IMG/VR virus record: IMGVR_UViG_3300025102_000010
Coordinates: 1 to 30,143 of that record
Length of the DNA stretch: 30,143 nucleotides
Source: a virus
Strand: one strand, 5' to 3'
Both the position numbers and the translations under genes were made by a program. The notes below the pieces were generated by a model. The model was not told the origin of the DNA and did not search any database. It worked only from the letters and a program-made list of their open reading frames with translations. The first letter of the stretch is position 1, and every line of letters begins with the position of its first letter. This document shows, in pieces, positions 21,266-29,304 of the stretch.

Positions 21266-22809
21266 CCTTCGTTCCCAACAGCGTACCGGCCGAACTCCGA
21301 GACGACGTTGCCGAACTCGTCGGGCGGCCGTCGACCTTCTGTCGTGTGCACCGCGTCCAGCACAAGGACAGCAAAGCCGAGATACCCTTCGACCCGTTGC
21401 CTATGCAGCGCAAGATATTCGACGCGGTCGAAGCCGGGCACAATCGAATCCTCGTCATTAAGGCACGCCAGGTCGCAGCGACGACGGCGTGCAAGTTCGT
21501 CCTTCACCAGAAGTGGACGGCAACCGAGACCGAGAGCATGCACGCGCTTGTCTCGCTTCGGGCTGAGAGTGCGACGGCCCTACTCGATGACCACCGCCGA
21601 TGGTTGCGACACCCGCCGGCCGTGTTGCAACGCGAGCTCGACACGAGAGCAAAGGGCGAGCTGCGCTTCGCTGACACCGGGGCAAGCCTCAAAGCCTTTA
21701 CGTCTCGCAGCCAGACCGGACTGCGCAGCTTCGCGCCCGTGGCCGTGCTGCTATCCGAGTTCGCCTTCGCGCCTGACCAAGACGAGCTCTTAGCGCAAGC
21801 GCTCGCGGCAGTCGGTGACGGACTGCTAATGATAGAGAGCACCGCAAACAACCCCGGCGATACCTTCTCGCGGCTCATCGCAGGCGCACCCGAGAACGGC
21901 TTCCACGTGTTGACGCACTGGTGGCACGAACACCCGGCGTACTCCGACACCGTTGCCGATGACTTCGAAGTAAACGAAGACGAGGTCGACCAGGTCAAGC
22001 GCTACGGGTTGACGCCCGGTCAAGTCTCATGGAGGCGTCGATACAAAGCGCAGCTCGGGCCGTACAAGTTTAAGCGCGAATACCCCGCGACGCTTGACGA
22101 CTGCTTCTTGAATCGTGAAGGCGGCTGGTTCGACGACGCCTTGCTGCAAGACGTGCACGTCATCGACCATACTGCGGTCGGCGTCTCGGGCGGTCGAGAG
22201 ATAGAAGGGCCGCACCCGCACGACCGATACGTCATCGGGGTCGATGTCGGCGGCGGCGTCGGCGGCGACTATTCGGCGCTGTGCGTCATCTCGGTCGCAA
22301 CCCGACAACCCGTGTTCGCCCAGAGGGACAACCGGGCAACCCCGTCGAAGTGGGCGCATACGGTCATCCAGGTCGCGACGCGGTACAACAACGCGCTCGT
22401 GCTTGCCGAGAGCAACAACCACGGGCACGCGTTGCTTCTCGAAATGAACACGTGCGGATACCGTCAGCAATGGCGGAGCCCGCAAGGCAAGCCGTGGACG
22501 ACGACCCTACAGTCGAAGCTCGAAGCCTTCGACACACTGCGCGAAGCAATGCAACAAGTCCAGGTCATGGACCGCGCAACCTGGATAGAGCTCCGAGCGC
22601 TGACAGTACCGCCGGGCAAGGTTGCACCCGAAGCGCCGAAGGGCGCACACGATGACGCCGCCATAGCGATAGCGCTTGCATATCGGTGCTTGCGCGACAT
22701 ACCATCCACGTGGCGCACACTCGCGTTACAGAGCCAGCGTACCCGTATGGATGACCTAATAGCCCGAAGCCGCGCGCGGCGTTTGCGGGCGAGCTCGCTA
22801 CCCTTTTGA
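21259..22809 (+). CDS. terL: Terminase large subunit (packaging ATPase-nuclease)
   Basis: ATG 21259 overlaps the methyltransferase stop (ATGCTGA) and has AGGGCAAG upstream; the GTG at 21199 lies well inside the upstream gene. The 516-residue protein has a terminase ATPase with a variant Walker A KARQVAATT (68-76), Walker B VLLSEF (163-168) and coupling motif ESTANN (193-198). The C-terminal nuclease has Asp329 in IGVDVGGG, Glu384 in VLAESNNHG and Asp465-Asp466 in GAHDDAAIA. It pumps DNA into the prohead through the portal and cuts it. The Walker A lacks the usual GKT lysine position, as in other K.RQ-type terminases. The family call is secure. Confidence 0.92.
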   Translation: MLTFVPNSVPAELRDDVAELVGRPSTFCRVHRVQHKDSKAEIPFDPLPMQRKIFDAVEAGHNRILVIKARQVAATTACKFVLHQKWTATETESMHALVSLRAESATALLDDHRRWLRHPPAVLQRELDTRAKGELRFADTGASLKAFTSRSQTGLRSFAPVAVLLSEFAFAPDQDELLAQALAAVGDGLLMIESTANNPGDTFSRLIAGAPENGFHVLTHWWHEHPAYSDTVADDFEVNEDEVDQVKRYGLTPGQVSWRRRYKAQLGPYKFKREYPATLDDCFLNREGGWFDDALLQDVHVIDHTAVGVSGGREIEGPHPHDRYVIGVDVGGGVGGDYSALCVISVATRQPVFAQRDNRATPSKWAHTVIQVATRYNNALVLAESNNHGHALLLEMNTCGYRQQWRSPQGKPWTTTLQSKLEAFDTLREAMQQVQVMDRATWIELRALTVPPGKVAPEAPKGAHDDAAIAIALAYRCLRDIPSTWRTLALQSQRTRMDDLIARSRARRLRASSLPF

Positions 22810-22815
22810 GGTCTC

Positions 22816-24501
22816 ATGTTGACACCGGAGCACGCACAAGAAATCGTCGACGCCCATGACGACTACTGGAACGACAAGCGCCCGCGTATGCGCGAGCTGC
22901 GCAGTATGTACTTTACGCGGTTCTGGTCCGACCGAGAGTATGACGCGAACGACGGTATCTTGCGAACCGAAGTGCCGAAGGCGTACGCCGTCGTTGAGAG
23001 CTACCTCGGCAGCCTGTACGCGCGGAACCCGGCCGTTTTCGTACAGCCGGACCTAAGAGACAGAGGCAACCCCGAAGTCGCTGCCGCGACTGCGAACCAG
23101 TACCTCTTGAACGTGCGCAACGTCGTCGAAGACGCGACACGGCTTGCGCTCATCTACCCTTGCGCCTTCGTCAAGCTCGCACCGGTAGAGTCGGTCGACC
23201 CGCTAAAACGCGTGGCTTCGTCGGCGCTCGAACCGTGGCAAGTCATCGTCGACGACACTTCGGGCTCTTGGGAACATCAGCGGTATGTCGGGCATAGCTA
23301 CCTGCTGCCGCTCGACGAAGCTGCCGCACGCTTCGACAAGGCGCCCGAAGACTTTACGCCGCGGGCGTATTCGCGTTGGATTGACACGCGGCGCACGACA
23401 TCGCCAGGCGACAACAACGACGACACTGAGCTCGGCAAGTGGGTACGCGTTGTCGAGCTGTACGACCTGGTCGACGACGCACTGCTCGTCTGGTCGCCCG
23501 ACTACGAGAGCGGCGCCGAGTTCGTCTTCGAAGGCGTCACGGTACAAGTCGGAGCGCTTGACCCCGACGTCACCGAAGGCGAAGAGGTACCCGACCCAGA
23601 CTTCGAGCACGAGAAGACCGGCATCCCGTACAAGAGCGCGTCAGGTCGTCCCGTCGTGCCGATTGTGCCGCTGTACTTCAGTCGTGACCCCGGCGTGCCG
23701 TTGCGCGGGTACAGCCTTGTCGACCGGTCCTACGACCAGTTCCGCGAGCTCAACGTCATGCGTACCTATCAGGCGCAGGGCGTGCGCCGCATGGCGCGGC
23801 AGTGGCTCATGCGTGCGGGCTTCATGGACGAGAGCGCAATCGCAAAGCTCGCAGCGGGCAAGGACGGCGAGGTCATCGAAGTCGACGTCCAGCCCGGCAT
23901 GCCGCTCGAAGGGAACATAATCTCGGCACCGCAAGCGCCCATTCCGGCCGACATTACGCTGTACGCGCAGACGGTCGAGAACGACATTCGCGAGGCCGGC
24001 CTACTCGCCCCGTTTACCCGTGGCGAGGTGTCCCGAACGACCGCCACAGAGGCGAACCTCCTCCAGTCGTACACGTCCAGTGAGCTGGGTCGAATGGCTA
24101 GACAACGCGATAGCGTAATTACTTCTATCGCACGCACTTATAACATTATGCTCTCGGTCATCCTGGGCGACGAAGCCGAACCGCTCGCACTACCCAACCC
24201 GGTAGGCCCGACCATGCTTTCGGCCGACGACTTGACGGGCGACTTCAAGTACTGGGCAGTCGACGCGGGCTCGACCCCGGCTGGCGACATGGCGAAGCGA
24301 CAAAGCCTTGTCGAGCTCGCGCCGTTGTTGCTGCAGCTCGGCACGCAGGGCGCGTCTCTTTTGTCTGAAGTCGTGCGCACCTTTCAGCTTCCCGAAGAGC
24401 TTGGCGAGGTCGCACTGCAACCCGCCGAACCTATCGCACCCGAAGCACCCGGCGCGCAAGCGCTTGAAGGTGCGCCGCCCCCTCTTGCTATTGTGGAGTA
24501 G
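22816..24501 (+). CDS. Portal protein (podovirus-type head-tail connector)
   Basis: ATG 22816 lies just after the terminase stop with GAGGT as ribosome site. The 561-residue protein starts IVDAHDDYWNDKRPRMRELR and has an AYAVVESYLGSLYARNP segment. A later SRTTATEANLLQSYTS followed by LGRMARQRDS is the TATEA phrase common to phage portals near the tunnel helix. The C-terminus is Ala/Pro/Glu-rich. Length suits short-tailed phages. Twelve copies would form the vertex through which DNA enters and leaves. Position right after the terminase and before scaffold and capsid agrees. Confidence 0.88.
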   Translation: MLTPEHAQEIVDAHDDYWNDKRPRMRELRSMYFTRFWSDREYDANDGILRTEVPKAYAVVESYLGSLYARNPAVFVQPDLRDRGNPEVAAATANQYLLNVRNVVEDATRLALIYPCAFVKLAPVESVDPLKRVASSALEPWQVIVDDTSGSWEHQRYVGHSYLLPLDEAAARFDKAPEDFTPRAYSRWIDTRRTTSPGDNNDDTELGKWVRVVELYDLVDDALLVWSPDYESGAEFVFEGVTVQVGALDPDVTEGEEVPDPDFEHEKTGIPYKSASGRPVVPIVPLYFSRDPGVPLRGYSLVDRSYDQFRELNVMRTYQAQGVRRMARQWLMRAGFMDESAIAKLAAGKDGEVIEVDVQPGMPLEGNIISAPQAPIPADITLYAQTVENDIREAGLLAPFTRGEVSRTTATEANLLQSYTSSELGRMARQRDSVITSIARTYNIMLSVILGDEAEPLALPNPVGPTMLSADDLTGDFKYWAVDAGSTPAGDMAKRQSLVELAPLLLQLGTQGASLLSEVVRTFQLPEELGEVALQPAEPIAPEAPGAQALEGAPPPLAIVE

Positions 24502-24503
24502 CT

Positions 24504-25010
24504 ATGCCTTTCGACCCCGGCCCTTCCGTTCCCGATATGGCGCTTGCCGATGCTGCCGCCGATTCCGACGCGCTCATGGGCGATGCTCTAATGGGCATCA
24601 TTCCGCCGCCGATGAAGCCGTACAACGGCAAGGTCGTCGACGCGCTCGCCAAGGCTTTGGCCGAAGTGCTCGCACTGTTCGACATGGCTGTCGAGCCCGA
24701 AACGTACACGGGACCAGTCGAAGCGCTCGACCCCGACCTTGTGCGCTTCCTCGCAATGGTCTCGACCGCTGCAGAGGACTACGGGCAACCGCTGCCGATT
24801 CGGCTCGAAGAGATGCGCGACGAAGCATCGCTCACCCGTACGACTGCAGCCTTGACGCAGCTCGCAAACGATGTCGACTTTGCAGCGTTCCTCGAAGCGC
24901 CCGACGAGCCGATGACCGAGACGCAGGTTGAGGTCGAAGTGACTGCGCCAGGCGTCGACGTCATCGAAGAAGAAGAAGAGTTCGACTTCTCGCAACGTAT
25001 GCGGCGGTAA
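24504..25010 (+). CDS. Acidic protein between portal and scaffold (168 aa), unknown
   Basis: ATG 24504 follows the portal stop after two bases, with a GTGGAG ribosome site at the portal gene's end. Residues 1-40 are Ala/Asp/Met/Pro-rich, and 45-135 look helical (DALAKALAEVLALFDMAV, then DPDLVRFLAMVSTAAEDYG). The tail is strongly acidic with a run of five glutamates (VIEEEEEFDF) and ends in basic RMRR. It has no recognised motif. Position suggests a head-assembly or head-internal protein. I do not recognise it. Confidence 0.55.
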   Translation: MPFDPGPSVPDMALADAAADSDALMGDALMGIIPPPMKPYNGKVVDALAKALAEVLALFDMAVEPETYTGPVEALDPDLVRFLAMVSTAAEDYGQPLPIRLEEMRDEASLTRTTAALTQLANDVDFAAFLEAPDEPMTETQVEVEVTAPGVDVIEEEEEFDFSQRMRR

Positions 25011-25013
25011 CTC

Positions 25014-25493
25014 ATGCCCATTAAATCGCTCGCCATGCGCATCAAGGAAGCTTTTGGCTTCCGGCAACGTGCGTCGACGATCATCCCGACAACACGCAAA
25101 CAGGCGTATTATCGGACGATCGAAGGTATTGGCGAGTCGGGCAACCTTGCGCAAGCAATCACCCGCCGGCAGCCCGTGTCGTTCTACTACGAGGACAAGT
25201 GGCAACCGACGGGCACGCCAGGTCGGGCGGGCATCCGCGTCGGCAACCCGCACGCATTGTGGAAGGGTAGCAACGGCACGACTTACCTACACCTGTACGT
25301 AGACCCTCGAAGCGCCACGGCTACCGGCATGCTGCCGGGCTGGCGTACCTTCATCGTTTCCCGTATCAAAGGCACGTCTACCCTTGAACTCGGAGAAACG
25401 TTCTTCGGCACCCCGATACAGTTCCGTCTTGGGCCGGGCTACAACCCCGGTTGGTACGGAACGCAGGGGACGCCGCTTTATCTCGCAAAGTAG
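25014..25493 (+). CDS. WYL-like fold protein in the head operon (159 aa)
   Basis: ATG 25014 lies three bases after the previous stop. The N-terminal 40 residues are basic (AMRIKEAFGFRQR). The rest resembles by eye the WYL domain of regulators: a QPVSFYYEDKW strand, GIRVGNPHALWKGSNGTTYL like the R..P.ALg.....YL core, then LPGWRTFIVSRI like the GWR.F.l.RI end of the domain. WYL domains usually bind ligands or nucleic acids in transcription and defence regulators. It could instead be an unrelated beta-barrel head protein that looks alike. Function is unknown. Confidence 0.55.
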   Translation: MPIKSLAMRIKEAFGFRQRASTIIPTTRKQAYYRTIEGIGESGNLAQAITRRQPVSFYYEDKWQPTGTPGRAGIRVGNPHALWKGSNGTTYLHLYVDPRSATATGMLPGWRTFIVSRIKGTSTLELGETFFGTPIQFRLGPGYNPGWYGTQGTPLYLAK

Positions 25494-25511
25494 ACAACCA
25501 GGGCAAACACA

Positions 25512-26267
25512 ATGAACGAAGCACCCGAAGCCGTTGCGGTCGAAGCCGTCGCACCCGAAGCACCCGAAGCCGTCGACCAGGTCGAAGCGCCAGAGGTCGA
25601 AGCATCTGAAGCACCCGAATCCGCCGAAGGCCGGCCGGCTCTGTCATGGGATGAAGCCGTGCGTCGCGTGCCGCCCGATATTGCGAACCTCATGCGGTCC
25701 ATGCAGGGCGACTACACACGAAAGACGCAGGAGCTCGCAGCGCAACGGAAAGACGTACTGCGAGAGCGCGAAGCCCTGCAGCGCGGCGCGTCGAAGATTC
25801 AAGCACCCGAAGAGCTTGGCGAGTTCGACCCGTTCAACGAGGCAAGCGTCTCGGCGCGTATCGAGGCGGAGGTTGCACGTCGTCTGCAAGACGTGCTCGC
25901 ACCGATGCAACAAGAATACGAGCTCATGGCGGCAGAGGACGCCTATCAAGGCTTCTTGTCGAACCATCCCGACTTCGAGTCTGACAGCACGCTACGGGCT
26001 GAAGTGCAACAAGCGCTCGAAGCGTCGCCCTCTCTCGACCTGGAGACCGCGTACTATGCAGTGCAAGGTCGACGAGCTCGCACACAGGCAAGCGAGTCGA
26101 AGGTGCGCACGCAAGCCGAACGGGCTGCGCGTCGGGAAGCTGCGCACCGCGGTACCGGCATTCCGCGCAAGGGGCTGCGACCACGCAAGCCGCCCGCTCG
26201 CGACCTGAAGAAGATGGACCATGCGCAGATACTTGCACTCGCAAAAGAGCTTGCCACGGGGCGATAG
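25512..26267 (+). CDS. Capsid scaffolding protein
   Basis: ATG 25512 follows CAGGGCAAAC. The 251-residue protein has the usual scaffold plan. Residues 1-45 are an acidic Ala/Glu/Pro/Val repeat (APEAVAVEAVAPEAPEAV). The middle 60-210 is charged helix with coiled-coil spacing (GDYTRKTQELAAQRKDVLRE, then ARIEAEVARRLQDVLA). The C-terminus is basic with RKGLRPRKPPARDLKKMDH, the part that in scaffolds binds the coat protein. It lies right before the major capsid gene. It should guide coat assembly and leave the prohead before or during packaging. Confidence 0.85.
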   Translation: MNEAPEAVAVEAVAPEAPEAVDQVEAPEVEASEAPESAEGRPALSWDEAVRRVPPDIANLMRSMQGDYTRKTQELAAQRKDVLREREALQRGASKIQAPEELGEFDPFNEASVSARIEAEVARRLQDVLAPMQQEYELMAAEDAYQGFLSNHPDFESDSTLRAEVQQALEASPSLDLETAYYAVQGRRARTQASESKVRTQAERAARREAAHRGTGIPRKGLRPRKPPARDLKKMDHAQILALAKELATGR

Positions 26268-26278
26268 CCTGCGATAAG
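26251..26278 (+). promoter_or_regulatory. Possible promoter ahead of the major capsid gene
   Basis: TTGCCA (26251-26256), a 16-base spacer and GATAAG (26273-26278) fit a sigma70-like promoter, five of six and four of six to consensus. It overlaps the end of the scaffold gene and would start transcription near 26285, giving a leader of about 100 bases before GTG 26384. The rest of the gap 26268-26383 shows no gene or strong hairpin. Low certainty. Confidence 0.35.
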
Positions 26279-26383
26279 GTCTCGACACTGCGGACCACAC
26301 CGGCAACGGAAGTCTGCGAAGCTCGGCAGTCCGTTCGGATGACGCCCTAACTATCGTCAAACCTACGCACTTCGGAGGCCTTC

Positions 26384-27403
26384 GTGGCTCCCCCTACTTC
26401 AGTACTTAGTACTACTCTGCAGCTCCTGCGCGATAAGCTTGTTGATAATAGCTATTTGGCGCATCCATTGTTTCGCGCTATCGAGCAAAGCGGCAATCTT
26501 ATCCGCGTAAGCGGTGGTAGCCGGGTCGAGCAGCCCGTAATCTTCGGTGAGCATAGCAGCCTAACCGAACTCACAAACGGCTTCGAACCGGTCTCTATGG
26601 CCGTTACCGACCCGTTTAACGTAGCCAAATACGAGTATAGTAACTTTACCCAGCCTGTTATCCTAAGCGCCGTAGAGGAGCTGGCTAACAAGGGTGAAAC
26701 TGCTGTAGTCAACATTTTGGAAGCGAAGATGAATAACGTTATGCTTGGGCTTCGTAAAGCCGTAAGCAAGCGCGTGTTCACCGGCGGTTCTACCCTGTCG
26801 ACCCTTCAGACTCTCAACGGCATGGGTACCGCCACCGCTGCCGCCGAGACTACGGGCTGGCTTGAAGGCGTCGCAACCGGCAGTCAGACCAACACGGTCG
26901 GCGGTCTCTCGAAGACTACGTATCGGTCTGAAAACTGGTTTAACGAAATCAAGGACGCCGGCGGTACCCTGTCGCTCGAAGACCTTGACGAGCTCTTCAT
27001 CAACTGCCAGATTCGCAACCCGGCCGGCACCTTCCCCGACTTGCTCTTCATGTCGCCAAAATGTTTCGCCGCCTTTCAGGCGTTGCAGCAGTCCTCGGTC
27101 AACTACGTCTCCGCTGCCGATCGCGAAAGCCTCGACAAGGACATGGTTGCAATGTGGCGCGGCGCGAAAATCTATGTAGAGCCAAACCTTGGCTTTAACA
27201 ACGCCGCTGGCGATGCTGTCTCCGCTTATGCGCTAAGCAGCTCACAGTTCCAACTCTACGCAGACACCGACGCGTTCTTCACTGTCTCCGATATGCTTCC
27301 CGTACCAGGGACCGCAACGAAGGCTGCGCAGGTCATCTCTCGTATCCAGCTCGTCACCGGGCACCTTGCCAGTCATGGCGTACTCTTGAAGGCGGAGAGC
27401 TGA
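26384..27403 (+). CDS. Major capsid protein (HK97-fold type)
   Basis: GTG 26384 lies after a strong GGAGG ribosome site. The 339-residue protein starts with a helical arm, continues with VEQPVIFGEHSSLTELTNG, SNFTQPVILSAVEELANKGE and FPDLLFMSPKCFAAFQAL, and ends with strands near the C-terminus (RIQLVTGHLASHGVLLKAES). These are typical of HK97-like coat proteins of podoviruses, in length and in the gene order scaffold-capsid-decoration. The first 130 or so codons are visibly richer in A/T and in AGC, GTA, CTA and CTT codons than all neighbours, while the second half mostly returns to the genome norm. No protease gene is seen. Confidence 0.88.
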   Translation: MAPPTSVLSTTLQLLRDKLVDNSYLAHPLFRAIEQSGNLIRVSGGSRVEQPVIFGEHSSLTELTNGFEPVSMAVTDPFNVAKYEYSNFTQPVILSAVEELANKGETAVVNILEAKMNNVMLGLRKAVSKRVFTGGSTLSTLQTLNGMGTATAAAETTGWLEGVATGSQTNTVGGLSKTTYRSENWFNEIKDAGGTLSLEDLDELFINCQIRNPAGTFPDLLFMSPKCFAAFQALQQSSVNYVSAADRESLDKDMVAMWRGAKIYVEPNLGFNNAAGDAVSAYALSSSQFQLYADTDAFFTVSDMLPVPGTATKAAQVISRIQLVTGHLASHGVLLKAES

Positions 27404-27404
27404 T

Positions 27405-27884
27405 ATGGCTACCTCTACACTCGTTCAGTTCCTTGGCGATGGCGTCACCACACCCACGGGTATCGGTGCCGACTCTTCGAACCGACGCCAGGTCGAGACC
27501 TTCATCGCAGGCGGCGCGATTGCCTCCGGCGACTGGGTTTCTCTTGACGTCTCGAAGACCGGCGCCGACAAAGCGCTGTACGTCATCGAAGCACCTGCGA
27601 CCGCAAGCGACGCACGTTGCATCGGTGTCGCGCTTGCTGCCGCTGCCGCGGGCGAACAGATTCGCGTCTGTATCGCGGGCTACGTGGCATCGGCAAACGT
27701 TGTGACCGGCACGGGCGTCGGTCAAGCACTGACCCCGAACGGTACCGCCGGGCGCACCGGTCCTGCAGAGTACGTCGGTAACGGTTCGGGCGCTGCGTCT
27801 ATTCGCATCCCGACTGTCTGCGGCACTTGCTTGACTCTCGCGGCAGACAACAAAGCCGAAGTCATGGTCAAGAAGCAGTTCTAA
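27405..27884 (+). CDS. Capsid decoration-like protein (159 aa)
   Basis: ATG 27405 lies one base after the capsid stop. The protein is Ala/Gly/Val/Thr-rich beta with repeated short strands (AGGAIASGDWVSLDVSKTG, then CIGVALAAAAAGEQIRVCI and AGYVASANVVTGTGVG), the look of head-decoration or capsid-stabilising proteins (DUF2190-like in pattern). Position directly after the coat gene agrees. There is no membrane segment; several cysteines are present. A minor coat or cement protein is the likely role. It is the last gene before a terminator. Confidence 0.65.
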   Translation: MATSTLVQFLGDGVTTPTGIGADSSNRRQVETFIAGGAIASGDWVSLDVSKTGADKALYVIEAPATASDARCIGVALAAAAAGEQIRVCIAGYVASANVVTGTGVGQALTPNGTAGRTGPAEYVGNGSGAASIRIPTVCGTCLTLAADNKAEVMVKKQF

Positions 27885-27897
27885 GGCTTCGGCCTTC

Positions 27898-27937
27898 GGA
27901 CGGTCGGCGTACTTGCCCGCGTCGGCCGTCCATCTTT
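27898..27937 (+). terminator. Rightward terminator after the capsid/decoration genes
   Basis: A 12-pair stem (27898-27909 with 27920-27931, two G-T pairs) closes a 10-base loop and is followed by ATCTTT. It sits in the 75-base gap after the decoration gene. The T-run is short, so partial termination is likely. Its place recalls T7 T-phi, which lies just after the capsid gene and limits transcription of tail genes. Confidence 0.65.
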
Positions 27938-27959
27938 CCACGGGCAAAATAGGTGACGT

Positions 27960-29297
27960 ATGAACCTTGCCGATTTGCGCGCGTTCATGGGCAATCTGCT
28001 CGACTACGACCCCACAAACGTCACCTACACCAACCAGCTAACGGACCTTCTGAACGATGCGCAGACGCGTATCCTGACAGATAGGCCCTGGTCCTTCTCG
28101 ATTGTCGAAGAGGATGTCGAGACACGCACCGACGTCGCGGTATCGCTCGCGTGCGTCAACGGCAGCTCTCAGGCAACCGGTACAGGCTTCCCGCTCTCGG
28201 CGTCGGCCGTCCGGCCGGGCTCGACCTTCGACGGCGCTACAGTGCGCATTGACGGGCGCGAGTACGAGATTGCGTACGTCGTCAACGCTACGACCTTGCA
28301 CTTTACTACGCAGTTCGTCGGCGCTTCGGCAACCTACGCGACAAGCGTGCGGCAGCGCCAGGTCTACATGCCGTCCGATACGATGACTGTCGAGAGCGTG
28401 CTCGATATGACCGACGCGCTACCGCGGTCGCAAGCGCAGCTCTCGAAGTGGACGCGCGACGACGTGCAACTCGACCCCGATCAGCTCGGCACGCCGACCG
28501 CCTTTATGCCTTCGCAGTCTCGGCGCGTGCGAGCTCCTCGTGCCGTTACAGGCGTGTCGATTGCTTCGCCAGGTGCCGGCCGTGGCGTGCGTACGCTTCA
28601 GGTCTACATGGTCAACGTGCGTGCACCCGGCACGTCCAGCCCGGTAGAATACCCGGCGCAGTTCTCGGGCGGCTTCGAGTCGGCGCTTTCGCCGCCGTCG
28701 ACCTTCGTGTTGTCTGACACGCAAGAGCTATCGCTCGTGCCTGAGACGTTGAACAACCGAACCGGGCTGTATCGCCGGTACTACTTTACGTGTACCGATC
28801 AAGGCATTGACGCACCCGTGCGCCTTGCCGACAACTCTTCGAAGGTCGATACGGTCAGTCCGGCCGGCACCGTGACGCTCTCACCCGATACGCGCTTGTC
28901 TGTCCTGCAATCGCAGGCCTTCGGGGAGGCGTCCGTGCGCTACCGCTCAACCGGCGGCGTGTATCGAGCCTTCGAACTCTACCCACACCCAAGCAACAAC
29001 GCGCGAATGCGTCTTCGTCGACTCATGGCGCCGCAAGACATGAAAGAAGACCATGACGTGCCGCTCGTGCCGCAAGCGTACGCACAAGTCATCGCCTATG
29101 CAGCGATGGAGCAGCTCTGCTTGAAGCACGACAACGCAGCGCTTGCGCAAGTCTACGCCCGCAAGAAGGTCGCACTCTATCAAGCGATGGAAGCGCGATA
29201 CCTGAAGGGCGTACCGCGTCGCATCATTAAGGGTGAGGCGTACACGAACGCGCGTTTCTACCCCAACCCCTTCGGGCCGTTGACCTTCACGCCATAG
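27960..29297 (+). CDS. Tail adaptor / head completion protein, tail tubular protein A-like
   Basis: ATG 27960 follows GGTGA. The 445-residue protein opens LADLRAFMGNLLDYDP, then LTDLLNDAQTRILTDRPWSF, the N-terminal helix pair that I recall from podovirus tail-adaptor (gp11-type) proteins. The rest is a long beta-rich insertion, larger than T7 gp11. A helical end (PQAYAQVIAYAAMEQLCLKH, then VYARKKVALYQAMEARYLKG) would pack against the portal. Twelve copies should connect portal to nozzle. Next gene starts after seven bases. Confidence 0.7.
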   Translation: MNLADLRAFMGNLLDYDPTNVTYTNQLTDLLNDAQTRILTDRPWSFSIVEEDVETRTDVAVSLACVNGSSQATGTGFPLSASAVRPGSTFDGATVRIDGREYEIAYVVNATTLHFTTQFVGASATYATSVRQRQVYMPSDTMTVESVLDMTDALPRSQAQLSKWTRDDVQLDPDQLGTPTAFMPSQSRRVRAPRAVTGVSIASPGAGRGVRTLQVYMVNVRAPGTSSPVEYPAQFSGGFESALSPPSTFVLSDTQELSLVPETLNNRTGLYRRYYFTCTDQGIDAPVRLADNSSKVDTVSPAGTVTLSPDTRLSVLQSQAFGEASVRYRSTGGVYRAFELYPHPSNNARMRLRRLMAPQDMKEDHDVPLVPQAYAQVIAYAAMEQLCLKHDNAALAQVYARKKVALYQAMEARYLKGVPRRIIKGEAYTNARFYPNPFGPLTFTP

Positions 29298-29304
29298 GGG
29301 AAAC

